Of a DNA stretch of 64,000 bases, positions 55,348-63,360 are shown piece by piece. This DNA comes from Microbacterium sp. Leaf151 (lineage in GTDB: Bacteria > Actinomycetota > Actinomycetes > Actinomycetales > Microbacteriaceae). Numbering within the stretch: the first letter of the stretch is position 1; every line of letters starts with the position of its first letter. The stretch lies in NCBI RefSeq assembly GCF_001424225.1, contig NZ_LMOR01000004.1:186001-250000 (forward strand), in the 5' to 3' direction. A program made the position numbers and the translations under genes. The notes beneath the pieces were generated by a model. The model worked only from the letters and a program-made list of their open reading frames with translations. It was not told where the DNA came from and searched no databases.

Positions 55348-56577
55348 TCACCATCGAGAAGTGGCGTTAGCCAATCGCGGCAGCATCACTCGCTTGTGCT
55401 CGTCCACCCTCGTCATGATCTCGTGATCTCCGAGATCTGCCAGGTACTGATCCCAATGCGCCTCGATGCTCGAAATTGTGTCTGCGGCGACACTAGCGAG
55501 ATCGCTCCCGAAATAGCCAATCTTCCGACCAATGCGCCTGATCGCCGCCCCAGTAACATCTTCGTATCTACGTGAGTTGTGAAGCTTGAGTCCCGTGCCT
55601 CGCAGCATGCCACCTACCGGGTAGGCCTCGACTGAGACAACGTCGTAGACAGGAGAGAGGGCTGGCGTCCGAGCATCGCGATAAAGCACAGACCAATTTT
55701 TGAGATGCGCGTCATCGTTTCCGATGACCAAATTCAAGGTGAGTCGCCGCACAAATTCGTGGAGATCGCTCTCGTTAGTCCGACGCCAAATGAGGCCAGC
55801 GAGAGTCTCGAAGTTGCCTTCGTAACGGTCATCGACCTCGAAGTTTCGCACTTGGGCGAAATCTTCCATGTGCACCCGACCACCGTCGACCCGATCGAAA
55901 CGGCGCACCGCAATCGCCATCTGCTCTGAACGCCAAAACCGTTCAGGAACATTCGAGAGTTCGTCGCGATGGAGAAGTTGAACCTCAGGAGTGTCGATCC
56001 CCACGCGCGAGGCAAGTCGCATGCTCGCCCACTCATTCTGAGGAAGAAGCCGAAACACAGGATCCGGCAACTTCAGGAGCCAGTCCCCGTCCTGGCCGCT
56101 CGCTGGTGCCACAAATTTCTCGTCGCGTCGCAACACAGAGAACTTCAGACCAACTCCGGGAACGGAGAAATTGAGTCGGGTGCCTAAGCTTGGAAGAGAG
56201 GCAGCCTGTGCGGGGAGAGGATACCGCTCCCGAACAGGGACGGTCTCGTCCAATGGGTGGACCGTCACCGCGCCGGGGAGATCCCCACCGACCTGGGCGA
56301 TAATCTCAACGTCACTTGGCTTGCGGCCGTACTCGGACTGCAGTTGCTGCTCGATTAGTTGGAGCAGCGACCCCTCGGGCAAAAGGTTCTCAAACCACAC
56401 CGGCAATCCGCGGTCTGAAACGTGCGCCCTACGGAGATCTTGTTCGAAATGCAGACCCATCACGCTGCGGTCAGCCGAGTCTATGTACTCGTCTCTAAAG
56501 TAAAAGCGACTAGCGCGATCCCCGCGGTTTTCAATCACACCGATGCTAATGCCGTGCAGCCGAACATCCAGGTGCAA
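55348..56577 (-). CDS. HipA-family serine/threonine kinase
   Basis: From TTG 56577 this is 409 aa. HipA features: NLLPEG (64-69), GVGLKFSVLR at the P-loop-like site (141-150; the usual Gln is Gly), ATP Lys 169 in LLKLP, NEWASMRLASRVGI (181-194), VRRFDR (224-229), the catalytic loop IGNDDAHLKN (285-294) and the metal Asp in YDVVS (311-315). It is probably an active kinase. No HipB-type helix-turn-helix gene is beside it; instead it starts one base after the DUF262 gene (TGAATTG). Base composition is clearly lower in GC than its neighbours, suggesting transfer. Confidence 0.88.
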   Translation of the reverse strand: MHLDVRLHGISIGVIENRGDRASRFYFRDEYIDSADRSVMGLHFEQDLRRAHVSDRGLPVWFENLLPEGSLLQLIEQQLQSEYGRKPSDVEIIAQVGGDLPGAVTVHPLDETVPVRERYPLPAQAASLPSLGTRLNFSVPGVGLKFSVLRRDEKFVAPASGQDGDWLLKLPDPVFRLLPQNEWASMRLASRVGIDTPEVQLLHRDELSNVPERFWRSEQMAIAVRRFDRVDGGRVHMEDFAQVRNFEVDDRYEGNFETLAGLIWRRTNESDLHEFVRRLTLNLVIGNDDAHLKNWSVLYRDARTPALSPVYDVVSVEAYPVGGMLRGTGLKLHNSRRYEDVTGAAIRRIGRKIGYFGSDLASVAADTISSIEAHWDQYLADLGDHEIMTRVDEHKRVMLPRLANATSRW

Positions 56578-56578
56578 T

Positions 56579-58321
56579 TCAGTTCACCTCGAGGTTGTCA
56601 TCGCGTGGATCATCCTCCACAATCAGCAGATCCAGCGACGGCGTGTCCTCGAACGACCACTCAGCCTGACGGGCGAGGAATGTCCGCAGATGCGCCGACA
56701 GAGAAGCCTGCCGCATGCGAACGAAGCCCTCTTCATCTCCGGAGATCAGCGCCTGGGCCGCATCGGGCGTAACAGCGTGAGACCGAAGGACTGAGGACGC
56801 CCATTTCGACTCGCCCCCGATGCGGTCCACCGCAACACGCCACAATGAGTCTCGCACCGACTCAACCGTGCCCGCCGGGTCCGGCACCATAACTCGGTTG
56901 CCAGCGAGGGAGCGAAGCCGTACGGGGAAAGTCGAGGACGTGAAGATGGAGGGTGTGATTTCATTCGCTGTACTCTGCTCGCCAAGTGCTTCCAATAGGT
57001 CATCCATCGAATAGCCACGGACGTCCTCATATCCGGATAGAGGCATCGGACGCAGGTCCCATAGGGCAGCCACCATTATCCGGGTAACGGCGTGATTGGT
57101 GCGAAAATCCGTGACCTCGACCTCAGAGGCGGGTGGGCCCGCAACCATTTCCAGCAATCCCTCTACTGACCGCGATTCTTCGCCCGGGACAATACGATCG
57201 CAAAGAGATCGAGTTGCGTATGTGATGTTTCCCTTTGTCACTTGCGGGCCGAGCACGGCTGCTCGCCAGAACCATCGGCGAAGGTTCCGAGTGGTGCCGA
57301 CGGCCGGCCACGGGTGGTGGGCAAAGAAACGGGTCAGCACGACCAGGAGGTATCGATACGGCAAGAACGCGAAGTGGGGAGCACCGGCTTCGTCCTGGAG
57401 GAATTTCACCGCCAGGACCATGGCGCGGATAGTCGCATCACGCGCTTCGCCCGCGTCCTCGCGAGGGAATTCAGACGTGTACCTGTCACCGGGAGAGTTT
57501 GCAGCAAGATCAAACTCCCTTCGAATATCTCGCGATATATTGGCGCCCCTTCTACCGAGGAACGCAAGCAAAACGGTGCTATCGTCGACGACACCGTAAC
57601 CCGTTTCGGCGTGAACTTCCGAAGCAATATGGGTCAAGTCGTGAGTCGTTTCTGAACGCTCACCCTCTCCGCTTTCGTGCAGCGCGCTGAACACCTCGGC
57701 CCGAGTTAGTTTGCGACCGTAGTTGTTCATGCGATCGAAGATGTCCCTGAGGACGCCCTCCTCCGATTGTTCGACTACGTACACGGGAACTCGAAATTCG
57801 CGGATTGCCTTGGCAACTTTATTAGCGCGGTCGATATACGCCGGGTCGCTCATCAGGATCGAGTTGTCCGCGAACCACCTCAACAATTTCGTGAGATCAA
57901 AGATGATAGGAAGGGGGATCTCGAACACCGACTTGTTCTGAGAAGGGACAAACCGCTCCCTGTCAACGTCATACGCGAGCGCGAAACGCGGATCGATATG
58001 TCCTTCATCGCTGAGAGCGTTCGCGAGTGACGTGAGCCGTTGCTGTCCGTCCACGACGAAAAGGGCCGCGTCTGTTTCCTTCGCGTCGATCCTTAAAGCT
58101 CCGATCCGCATACCTGCCGCTGCGCCCGCTCGGCGACGCCAGAGCAGAAGATTGCCGACGGGGTAACCGCGGACTATCGAGTCGAAAAGACGGATTACAT
58201 CGGGCCGCTGCCATTTCAACCCTCGCTGGAATGAGGGTATTCGTATGGCACCGCTCAGCACGTCGTCGACCAGATCGTCGATCGGCCGTGCTTCAGTGTG
58301 GAGTCGCCCCTCCGTCGCCAT
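56579..58321 (-). CDS. DUF262 domain protein
   Basis: This 580-aa protein starts MATEGRLHTEARPIDDLVDD. The DUF262 N-terminal domain (ParB/Srx-like nuclease or NTPase fold) shows IPSFQRGLKWQ (28-38) and VVDGQQRLTSL (90-100), and FDRMNNYGRKLTRAEVF. DUF262 proteins include GmrS and SspE of phage-defence systems. The C-terminal DUF1524 HNH motif of GmrSD/SspE is not visible, though a related helical tail (SHAVTPDAAQALISGDEEGF) is. It is the first gene of a two-gene operon with HipA, one base apart. The gene is AT-richer than its neighbours and an inverted repeat covers its start. Confidence 0.85.
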   Translation of the reverse strand: MATEGRLHTEARPIDDLVDDVLSGAIRIPSFQRGLKWQRPDVIRLFDSIVRGYPVGNLLLWRRRAGAAAGMRIGALRIDAKETDAALFVVDGQQRLTSLANALSDEGHIDPRFALAYDVDRERFVPSQNKSVFEIPLPIIFDLTKLLRWFADNSILMSDPAYIDRANKVAKAIREFRVPVYVVEQSEEGVLRDIFDRMNNYGRKLTRAEVFSALHESGEGERSETTHDLTHIASEVHAETGYGVVDDSTVLLAFLGRRGANISRDIRREFDLAANSPGDRYTSEFPREDAGEARDATIRAMVLAVKFLQDEAGAPHFAFLPYRYLLVVLTRFFAHHPWPAVGTTRNLRRWFWRAAVLGPQVTKGNITYATRSLCDRIVPGEESRSVEGLLEMVAGPPASEVEVTDFRTNHAVTRIMVAALWDLRPMPLSGYEDVRGYSMDDLLEALGEQSTANEITPSIFTSSTFPVRLRSLAGNRVMVPDPAGTVESVRDSLWRVAVDRIGGESKWASSVLRSHAVTPDAAQALISGDEEGFVRMRQASLSAHLRTFLARQAEWSFEDTPSLDLLIVEDDPRDDNLEVN

Positions 58322-58364
58322 TGGCCCCGCCCTTCTGTAACTAACAAGACGCTATCGGGGCCAA
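58321..58364. repeat. 9-bp inverted repeat over the DUF262 start
   Basis: TTGGCCCCG (58321-58329) pairs with CGGGGCCAA (58356-58364). On the minus strand it encloses the ribosome-site region and its second arm ends at the A of the ATG. It could be an operator or a hairpin hiding the ribosome site. Confidence 0.6.
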
Positions 58365-58530
58365 AGGTTCGCGGCCCCACCGACTCGCGATGTGACCGCT
58401 TTTCACCCGCTGATCTGATCCTCTTCGGGGTCAGTCCGGCGGCGGGATGGTATCGCCGGTCTCGTGCCAGCGGTTGCCGCTCGCCCCGGGAACCGGGAGC
58501 ATCTTGCGGGCCGGCGGCATCCGGGAACGA

Positions 58531-58563
58531 CGAAGGCCGCCCCACACCGTGGGGCGGCCTTCG
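58531..58563. terminator. 14-bp perfect hairpin terminator of rpsO
   Basis: CGAAGGCCGCCCCA at 58531-58544 pairs perfectly with 58550-58563, loop CACCG. It lies 27 bases past the rpsO stop. Confidence 0.85.
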
Positions 58564-58590
58564 AGAAAGCGATATACGCGGGGGTCGCGC

Positions 58591-58860
58591 TTAGCGACGG
58601 AGACCCAGGCGCTCGATCAGCGAGCGGTAACGCGCGATGTCGATGTCCTGGAGGTAGCCGAGCAGACGACGGCGCTGACCCACCATCAAGAACAGACCAC
58701 GACGCGAGTGGTGGTCGTGCTTGTGCTCCTTGAGGTGCTCGGTGAGGTCCTTGATGCGCTGCGTCAACATCGCGACCTGCACCTCGGGGGATCCGGTGTC
58801 ACCGGGGTGCGTCGCGTACTCTTCGATGATCGCCTTCTTGGCGTCAGACTCGAGCGGCAT
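58591..58860 (-). CDS. rpsO: 30S ribosomal protein S15
   Basis: This 89-aa protein starts [20 protein letters not shown] and carries [35 protein letters not shown] and RRRLLGYLQ, all hallmark S15 stretches. It binds 16S rRNA early in 30S assembly. In most actinobacteria pnp follows closely; here a terminator follows and pnp is 18.5 kb away, beyond the accessory block. Confidence 0.98.
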   Translation of the reverse strand: MPLESDAKKAIIEEYATHPGDTGSPEVQVAMLTQRIKDLTEHLKEHKHDHHSRRGLFLMVGQRRRLLGYLQDIDIARYRSLIERLGLRR

Positions 58861-59077
58861 AGATGGGATCCCCTTTCTCTCATTGCGCGGCGCCCGACGC
58901 CTGATGCGTGGGCTCTCTTTATCCGCGGCCGATCAAACGGCAACCGCATGAGTCTACCCCATGCGGATGCCGCAGCCGAACCGCTGCGGCATCCCGTTTC
59001 GTCGTCGAGCCGCGCCGGCCGCTACGCCGTATCGCCGCGCCTTCCCGCCCACCGCGCCCGGTGTCGGAGGGCTGGCG

Positions 59078-59083
59078 TAGCCT
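59078..59083 (+). promoter_or_regulatory. -10 hexamer TAGCCT, leaderless type
   Basis: TAGCCT lies six bases before the GTG at 59090, with no Shine-Dalgarno between. Confidence 0.5.
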
Positions 59084-59089
59084 CGATCC

Positions 59090-59311
59090 GTGCAGCTCAC
59101 CGTCCGCGTCAAGCCCGGCGATCGACGCGGCCCCCTCGTCGAAGACACCGCCGACGGCCTCGTGGTCCGCGTGCGCGAGCGCGCCGTCGACGGCGCCGCC
59201 AACAGCGGTGTCGTCTTGGCGCTCGCCGCCCACTTCGGCGTGCGGCCGCGCGACGTCGAGATCCTGCGGGGGCACGCCTCTCGCGTGAAACGCGTCGAGG
59301 TCGACGCGTGA
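59090..59311 (+). CDS. DUF167 family protein
   Basis: This 73-aa protein (MQLTVRVKPGDRRGPLVEDT...) has the DUF167/YggU pattern: a short beta strand with VRVKPG, DGLVVRVRERAVDGAANSGV, and a C-terminal LRGHASRVKRVEV. Length is typical. Function is unknown; the fold is a small alpha/beta domain. Its stop overlaps the MFS start (GTGA), so both come from one transcript that seems to begin at the GTG. Confidence 0.88.
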   Translation: MQLTVRVKPGDRRGPLVEDTADGLVVRVRERAVDGAANSGVVLALAAHFGVRPRDVEILRGHASRVKRVEVDA

Positions 59312-60612
59312 GCGCGCGGCAGAGCGCGTTCATCGACCTGCGGCCCCTCACCACCTCCCCCGCGTTCGCCCGCCTGTGGATCGGCTCCACGCTGGCCGGA
59401 CTCGGCGGGCAGCTCACCGTGGTGGCGGTCATGCTGCACGTGTTCGAGTTGACCCAGAGCACTCTCGCGGTGTCGATGATCGCGGTCGCCGGACTCCTGC
59501 CGATGATCGCGGCGGGCCTGTACGGCGGCATGCTCGCCGACGCGTTCGACCGCCGCACGGTGGCCCTGCTCGCGGCCGTGGTCACCTTCGCCTCGACCGC
59601 GCTGCTCGCTGTGCTGGCGTGGACGGGCCTCGAGACGGTGGGGTGGCTCTTCGTCCTCAGCGTGGTGAACTCCGCAGCCAACTCGATCGTCATGGCCACG
59701 AAGTCGGCCATCACCCCGCGCCTCATCCCGCGCGACCTGCTGCCGGCCGCCGCCGCGCTGCAGGGCGTCACCGTCGGAATCATGGTCATGGCCGGCCCCG
59801 CCCTCGCCGGGGTGCTCGTCGCGTTCGCCGGCTATGCGTGGACCTATTCGCTCGACGTGCTGCTCATGACCTCGCTGTTCCTCGGCCTGTGGTCGCTGCC
59901 GAAGCTCCGTCCGGAAGGCGAGGTGGTGCGCCCCGGCCTGGAGTCGCTGCGCGACGGCGTGCGGTTCCTGCGCCGCGCACCCAACATCCGCCTGCAGTAC
60001 GTGCTCGACATCATCGCAATGACCTTCGGCCAGCCGGTGGCCCTGTTCCCCGCGATCGGCGCGGTCCTCCTCGGCGGCGGCGCGATCACCACGGGCGTGC
60101 TCACGGCGGCGGTCGCCGCGGGTGCCTTCCTGTCGAGCCTGTTCTCCGGACCCATCGGGCGCGTCCGCCGCCAGGGGCTCGGCATCGAGAGGGCGATCCA
60201 GGTCTATGGGCTGTCCATCGGCGCCTTCGGGCTCGTGCTGCTCGCCGCCGCGTCAGGCTGGCTCCGCCCCGACGTCGTCGACGAGTCGCACGCCGCCGTC
60301 GCCCTGATCGTCCTGGCGGCGATCACCCTCTCGGTCTCCGGCGCCGCCGACAACGTCAGCGCCATCTATCGGTCGACCATGATGCAGGCGGCGGTTCCGG
60401 ATGCCATGCGCGGCCGCCTCCAAGGCATCTTCATCGTCGTGGTGGCCGGGGGTCCCCGCGTGGGCGCCCTCTATGCGGGAACCCTCGCGACAATTGCGGC
60501 GCTCTGGGTGCCGCCCCTGTTCGGCGGCATCGTGATCCTCGCCCTCGTGGGCACACTCGTGCGCTTCTCGCCCCGGTTCCGGCAGTACGACGCGCTCGAT
60601 CCGCAGCCCTGA
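59308..60612 (+). CDS. MFS transporter
   Basis: From GTG 59308 this is 434 aa, with about twelve hydrophobic segments. Family cues are the N-terminal FARLWIGSTLAGLGGQLTVV, the loop GGMLADAFDRRTVALLAAVV (motif A type), and a central break near residue 195-225. It resembles drug-efflux-type (EntS-like) members. Substrate is unknown. It is the second gene after DUF167. A long in-frame extension upstream is a shadow of rpsO and is not used. Confidence 0.88.
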   Translation: MSARQSAFIDLRPLTTSPAFARLWIGSTLAGLGGQLTVVAVMLHVFELTQSTLAVSMIAVAGLLPMIAAGLYGGMLADAFDRRTVALLAAVVTFASTALLAVLAWTGLETVGWLFVLSVVNSAANSIVMATKSAITPRLIPRDLLPAAAALQGVTVGIMVMAGPALAGVLVAFAGYAWTYSLDVLLMTSLFLGLWSLPKLRPEGEVVRPGLESLRDGVRFLRRAPNIRLQYVLDIIAMTFGQPVALFPAIGAVLLGGGAITTGVLTAAVAAGAFLSSLFSGPIGRVRRQGLGIERAIQVYGLSIGAFGLVLLAAASGWLRPDVVDESHAAVALIVLAAITLSVSGAADNVSAIYRSTMMQAAVPDAMRGRLQGIFIVVVAGGPRVGALYAGTLATIAALWVPPLFGGIVILALVGTLVRFSPRFRQYDALDPQP

Positions 60613-60804
60613 CGCTGCACTCACCGCTCGGCGCTCCCCGCCGCGCCCGCGCGCCCAGCACCCCGAGCTCCACGTCCCCATGCCCGCACTCCGCACCCGC
60701 ACCCGCACCCCCGACACGGCGAGCGAAGACGGGCCCGACTGCCGATCGTCGGCGGATTCCGGCCGTCGCACTCGCCCGGACGGTGCGATGTCGGAGCGCG
60801 GGCC

Positions 60805-60810
60805 TAGGGT
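60805..60810 (+). promoter_or_regulatory. -10 hexamer TAGGGT, leaderless type
   Basis: TAGGGT lies seven bases before the GTG at 60818, with no Shine-Dalgarno between. Confidence 0.5.
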
Positions 60811-60817
60811 CGGGAAC

Positions 60818-61735
60818 GTGGCTTCCGGTCCCTCTCCCTCCCCCGTCTCGATCGCCGTCCAGTTCGTCCTCGCCGGCGTCGTCTGGGGCTCGAGCTTCCT
60901 TTTCATCGCGGTCGCCCTGACCGGTATGACACCGGCGCAGGTCGCCGGCGGTCGTCTGCTCTTCGGCGCCCTGACCCTCGCCGCGATCATCGCGATCCGC
61001 CGCGAGCGCCTCCCGCGAAGCCGACGTATCTGGGGTCACCTGTGCGTGCTCGCGGTGACGTTCTGCGCGGTGCCGTTCCTGCTGTTCGCCTGGGCCGAGC
61101 AGCACGTGTCGTCGGGTTTGGCGAGCATCTTCAACGCGACGACCCCGATCATGACGGCGATCATGGCGTGGGCGGCATTCCGCGTCGAAAGCCTCAAGCC
61201 CGGCCAGCTGGTCGGCATCGCCGTCGGCATCGCGGGCGTCGTCGTGATCATCGCACCCGGCGCCGTGACCGACGTCGGCAACAGCACCGTCGCCCAACTC
61301 GCCCTCCTCGGCGCCACCGCCTGCTACGGCTTCAGCCTCGCGTACGTGCGGCGGTTCCTCAACGACACCGGGCTGTCGGGGATCGCGCTGGCCTTCGGCT
61401 ACATCGGTCCGGCGGCGGCGCTGACGGTGCTGCTGTCGCCCGTGATCCTGGCCGAGCCGATGCGCCTCACACCAGCGGTGGTCGCCAGCATCGTCACGCT
61501 CGGCATGCTCGGTACGGGTCTGGCCTACATCTGGAACCAGAACGTGCTGCGCGCGTGGGGTCCGACCCGGGCGTCCACCGTCACGTACATCACGCCGGTC
61601 GTCGGGGTGGCGCTCGGCGTCCTCGTGCTCGGCGAGCGCATCTCGTGGAACGAGCCGGTCGGCGCCGCCGTGGTGTTCGTCGGCATCCTCTTGGTGCAGC
61701 AGAGGCTGCGGATCCCCCGACGCACGCTCGTGTGA
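60818..61735 (+). CDS. EamA (DMT) family transporter
   Basis: From GTG 60818 this is 305 aa with ten transmembrane segments in two EamA halves (VQFVLAGVVWGSSFLFIAVA and ATACYGFSLAYVRRFLNDTG begin them). Conserved NATTPIMTAIMAWAAF and ITPVVGVALGVLVLGERI are typical. Such proteins export amino acids or metabolites; the substrate is unknown. GTG is chosen because of the -10 TAGGGT seven bases before it; an upstream ATG (60788) would put the hexamer inside the gene. Confidence 0.87.
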   Translation: MASGPSPSPVSIAVQFVLAGVVWGSSFLFIAVALTGMTPAQVAGGRLLFGALTLAAIIAIRRERLPRSRRIWGHLCVLAVTFCAVPFLLFAWAEQHVSSGLASIFNATTPIMTAIMAWAAFRVESLKPGQLVGIAVGIAGVVVIIAPGAVTDVGNSTVAQLALLGATACYGFSLAYVRRFLNDTGLSGIALAFGYIGPAAALTVLLSPVILAEPMRLTPAVVASIVTLGMLGTGLAYIWNQNVLRAWGPTRASTVTYITPVVGVALGVLVLGERISWNEPVGAAVVFVGILLVQQRLRIPRRTLV

Positions 61736-61765
61736 GCGCACCGGCCCGCACGCGAGCTCCGCACC

Positions 61766-61893
61766 GCCGGCACGTGCGGGAGTGGCAGGCGGCCTGAGCG
61801 GCGCGCTCCGCGGCTTGCAGACTCTTGGCGCCGGCACGTGTGGGCGTAGCGGCCCGTCTGAGCGGGGCGTCCCGAGGCTCGCAGTTGCCGCTC
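61766..61893. repeat. 64-bp imperfect direct repeat
   Basis: GCCGGCACGTG starts at 61766 and again at 61830; the two units share GCCGGCACGTG(C/T)GGG, CTGAGCGG and GCTTGCAG/GCTCGCAG stretches. A weaker third unit follows. It lies in the gap after the EamA gene. No role is evident. Confidence 0.6.
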
Positions 61894-61954
61894 CACCCAC
61901 GCGTGTGAGCGTCCCGGCCGTGGCCGGCTGACGTCGATGCCGTCCACGGACAGG

Positions 61955-61992
61955 ACGAGGGCCCCGGATGCCATGGCATCCGGGGCCCTCGT
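61955..61992. terminator. 38-bp perfect palindrome, terminator-like
   Basis: ACGAGGGCCCCGGATGCCA and its exact reverse complement are directly joined, so a hairpin needs a few central bases for its loop. It lies 36 bases past the YceI stop and 220 bases past the EamA stop, serving both convergent genes. Its centre joins GGATGCC with GGCATCC. Confidence 0.8.
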
Positions 61993-62027
61993 GAAGCATC
62001 ACGCCCGCAGCAACCGCTGCGGAACGA

Positions 62028-62588
62028 TCACGCCTGGAGCGCGAGCTGAAGGTCGAGCTCGATGGTGACGTCCTTGCCGACGAGCACGCCGCCGGTCTCG
62101 AGGGCGGCGTTCCAGGTGAGGCCGAAGTCCTCGCGGTTGACGACGGTCTTGGCGGTCGCGCCGGCCTTGTAGTTGCCCCACGGGTCGGTGCCGAAGCCGC
62201 CGAAGTCGAGCGAGAAGGTCGCGGGCTTGGTGATGCCGCGGATCGTGAGGTCGCCGTCGACGAGGAAGTCGCCGTCTTCGAGGCGGATACCGGTGGAGCG
62301 GAAGTCCATGGTCGGGTACGTCTCGATGTCGAAGAACTCGGCGCTGCGGAGGTGCTGGTCGCGACCCTCGTCCTTGGTGTCGACCGAGGTGACGTCGACG
62401 GAGGCCTCGACGGTGGCGTCGTAGGGGTTTTCGGGGGCGACGATCGTGGCGCTCTTGACGCCGAACGTGCCGCGCACCTTCGAGATCATCATGTGACGCA
62501 CCGAGAAGGTGACCTCGCTGTGGGCGGGGTCGAGGACCCAGGTGCCGGTCTTGTAGCCGGGGATGTCGAGGGCAGTGGTGTCGGTCAT
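62028..62588 (-). CDS. YceI family protein
   Basis: This 186-aa protein starts at ATG 62588 (MTDTTALDIPGYKTGTWVLD). The YceI lipocalin-like fold is seen in LDPAHSEVTFSVRHMMISKV, FDIETYPTMDFRSTGI and LTIRGITKPATFSLDF. YceI proteins bind isoprenoids such as polyprenyl carriers. No signal peptide was seen, so it would be cytoplasmic, unlike E. coli YceI. Single gene. Confidence 0.9.
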   Translation of the reverse strand: MTDTTALDIPGYKTGTWVLDPAHSEVTFSVRHMMISKVRGTFGVKSATIVAPENPYDATVEASVDVTSVDTKDEGRDQHLRSAEFFDIETYPTMDFRSTGIRLEDGDFLVDGDLTIRGITKPATFSLDFGGFGTDPWGNYKAGATAKTVVNREDFGLTWNAALETGGVLVGKDVTIELDLQLALQA

Positions 62589-62678
62589 GTCACTCCTTGA
62601 GGTCTGGGGAGCCGTGTCGGCGTCCTGAAGAAGCCGAACTCCCATTCACACGAATGTATTCCACGATCGAGGTAAACA

Positions 62679-62714
62679 ACGAACCCGAGGGAGCCGTAGC
62701 CCCCTCGGGTTCGT
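62679..62714. terminator. 13-bp perfect hairpin terminator
   Basis: ACGAACCCGAGGG at 62679-62691 pairs perfectly with 62702-62714 across a ten-base loop. It lies 24 bases past the FKBP stop. Confidence 0.8.
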
Positions 62715-62738
62715 GAACGTCGGGTGAAGAAGCCCCGG

Positions 62739-63104
62739 TCAGCCGACCTTCAGCAGGTCGATGATGAAGATGAGGGTCTTCCCGCCGAGGAAGTGTCCGC
62801 CGGCAGGACCGTAGGCCAGGTGCGGCGGGATGACGAGCTCGCGGCGTCCGCCGACCTTCATGCCCGGGATGCCGTCCTGCCAGCCCTGGATCAACCCGCG
62901 GAGGGGGAACTGGATGCTCTCGCCACGGCCCCACGACGAGTCGAACTCTTCGCCCGACTCGTACTCGACACCGGCGTAGTGCACGGTGACGGTGTCACCG
63001 GGCTTGGCCTCGTCGCCGTCTCCGACGATGATGTCGCGGATGACGAGGTCGGAGGGGGCGGGGCCGCTGGGAGCGTCGAACTCCGGCTTGGTGCGATCAG
63101 TCAT
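62739..63104 (-). CDS. FKBP-type peptidyl-prolyl isomerase
   Basis: This 121-aa cytoplasmic protein has the FKBP core: GDTVTVHYAGVEYESGEEFD, FPLRGLIQGWQDGIPGMKVG, and the C-terminal GGKTLIFIIDLLKVG. Active-site aromatic residues (Tyr in VHYAGV, Trp in IQGWQDG) are present. It helps folding of proline-containing segments. The N-terminal 15 residues are a short flexible leader. The ATG at 63104 is preferred over an ATG four codons upstream, which lacks conserved sequence. Confidence 0.93.
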   Translation of the reverse strand: MTDRTKPEFDAPSGPAPSDLVIRDIIVGDGDEAKPGDTVTVHYAGVEYESGEEFDSSWGRGESIQFPLRGLIQGWQDGIPGMKVGGRRELVIPPHLAYGPAGGHFLGGKTLIFIIDLLKVG

Positions 63105-63164
63105 GCCTCCATCCAAGCACGCCGCAACCGCTCAGGAAGCCCCTGGACAACGAACGGGGGAAAG

Positions 63165-63215
63165 ACTCAGCGCCCGGTGCCGCGGCGATGCCTGCGTGTC
63201 TACCGGGCGCTGAGT
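63165..63215. repeat. 14-bp perfect inverted repeat
   Basis: ACTCAGCGCCCGGT at 63165-63178 pairs with ACCGGGCGCTGAGT at 63202-63215 across a 23-base loop. It lies between the FKBP gene and the PrsW-like gene and may end the latter's transcript. Not a tRNA: no cloverleaf arms. Confidence 0.6.
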
Positions 63216-63360
63216 TGGCCTACAACGATGGTGCGCCCGCCCCGGCCGACTGTCAAGACCCGGCCCGTTCGGCACGACACCATGACGCGCTACCAGCCTG
63301 CGGGAGAGCCGGACCACGGCTCGCCGCGCCATGGCTCGCCGGGCCATGGCTCGGCGGGCC

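Noticed and set aside
56579..58321. DUF1524/HNH nuclease motif at the end of the DUF262 protein
   Set aside because: I looked for an H-x-x-P or HNH pattern with the LGN motif; only a distantly similar helical tail is visible.
58322..58590. A HipB-like antitoxin gene upstream of the DUF262 gene
   Set aside because: No frame here encodes a helix-turn-helix; the region holds the inverted repeat and the rpsO terminator.
63165..63215. tRNA gene
   Set aside because: The paired arms are 14 bp long and there are no D, anticodon or T arms.
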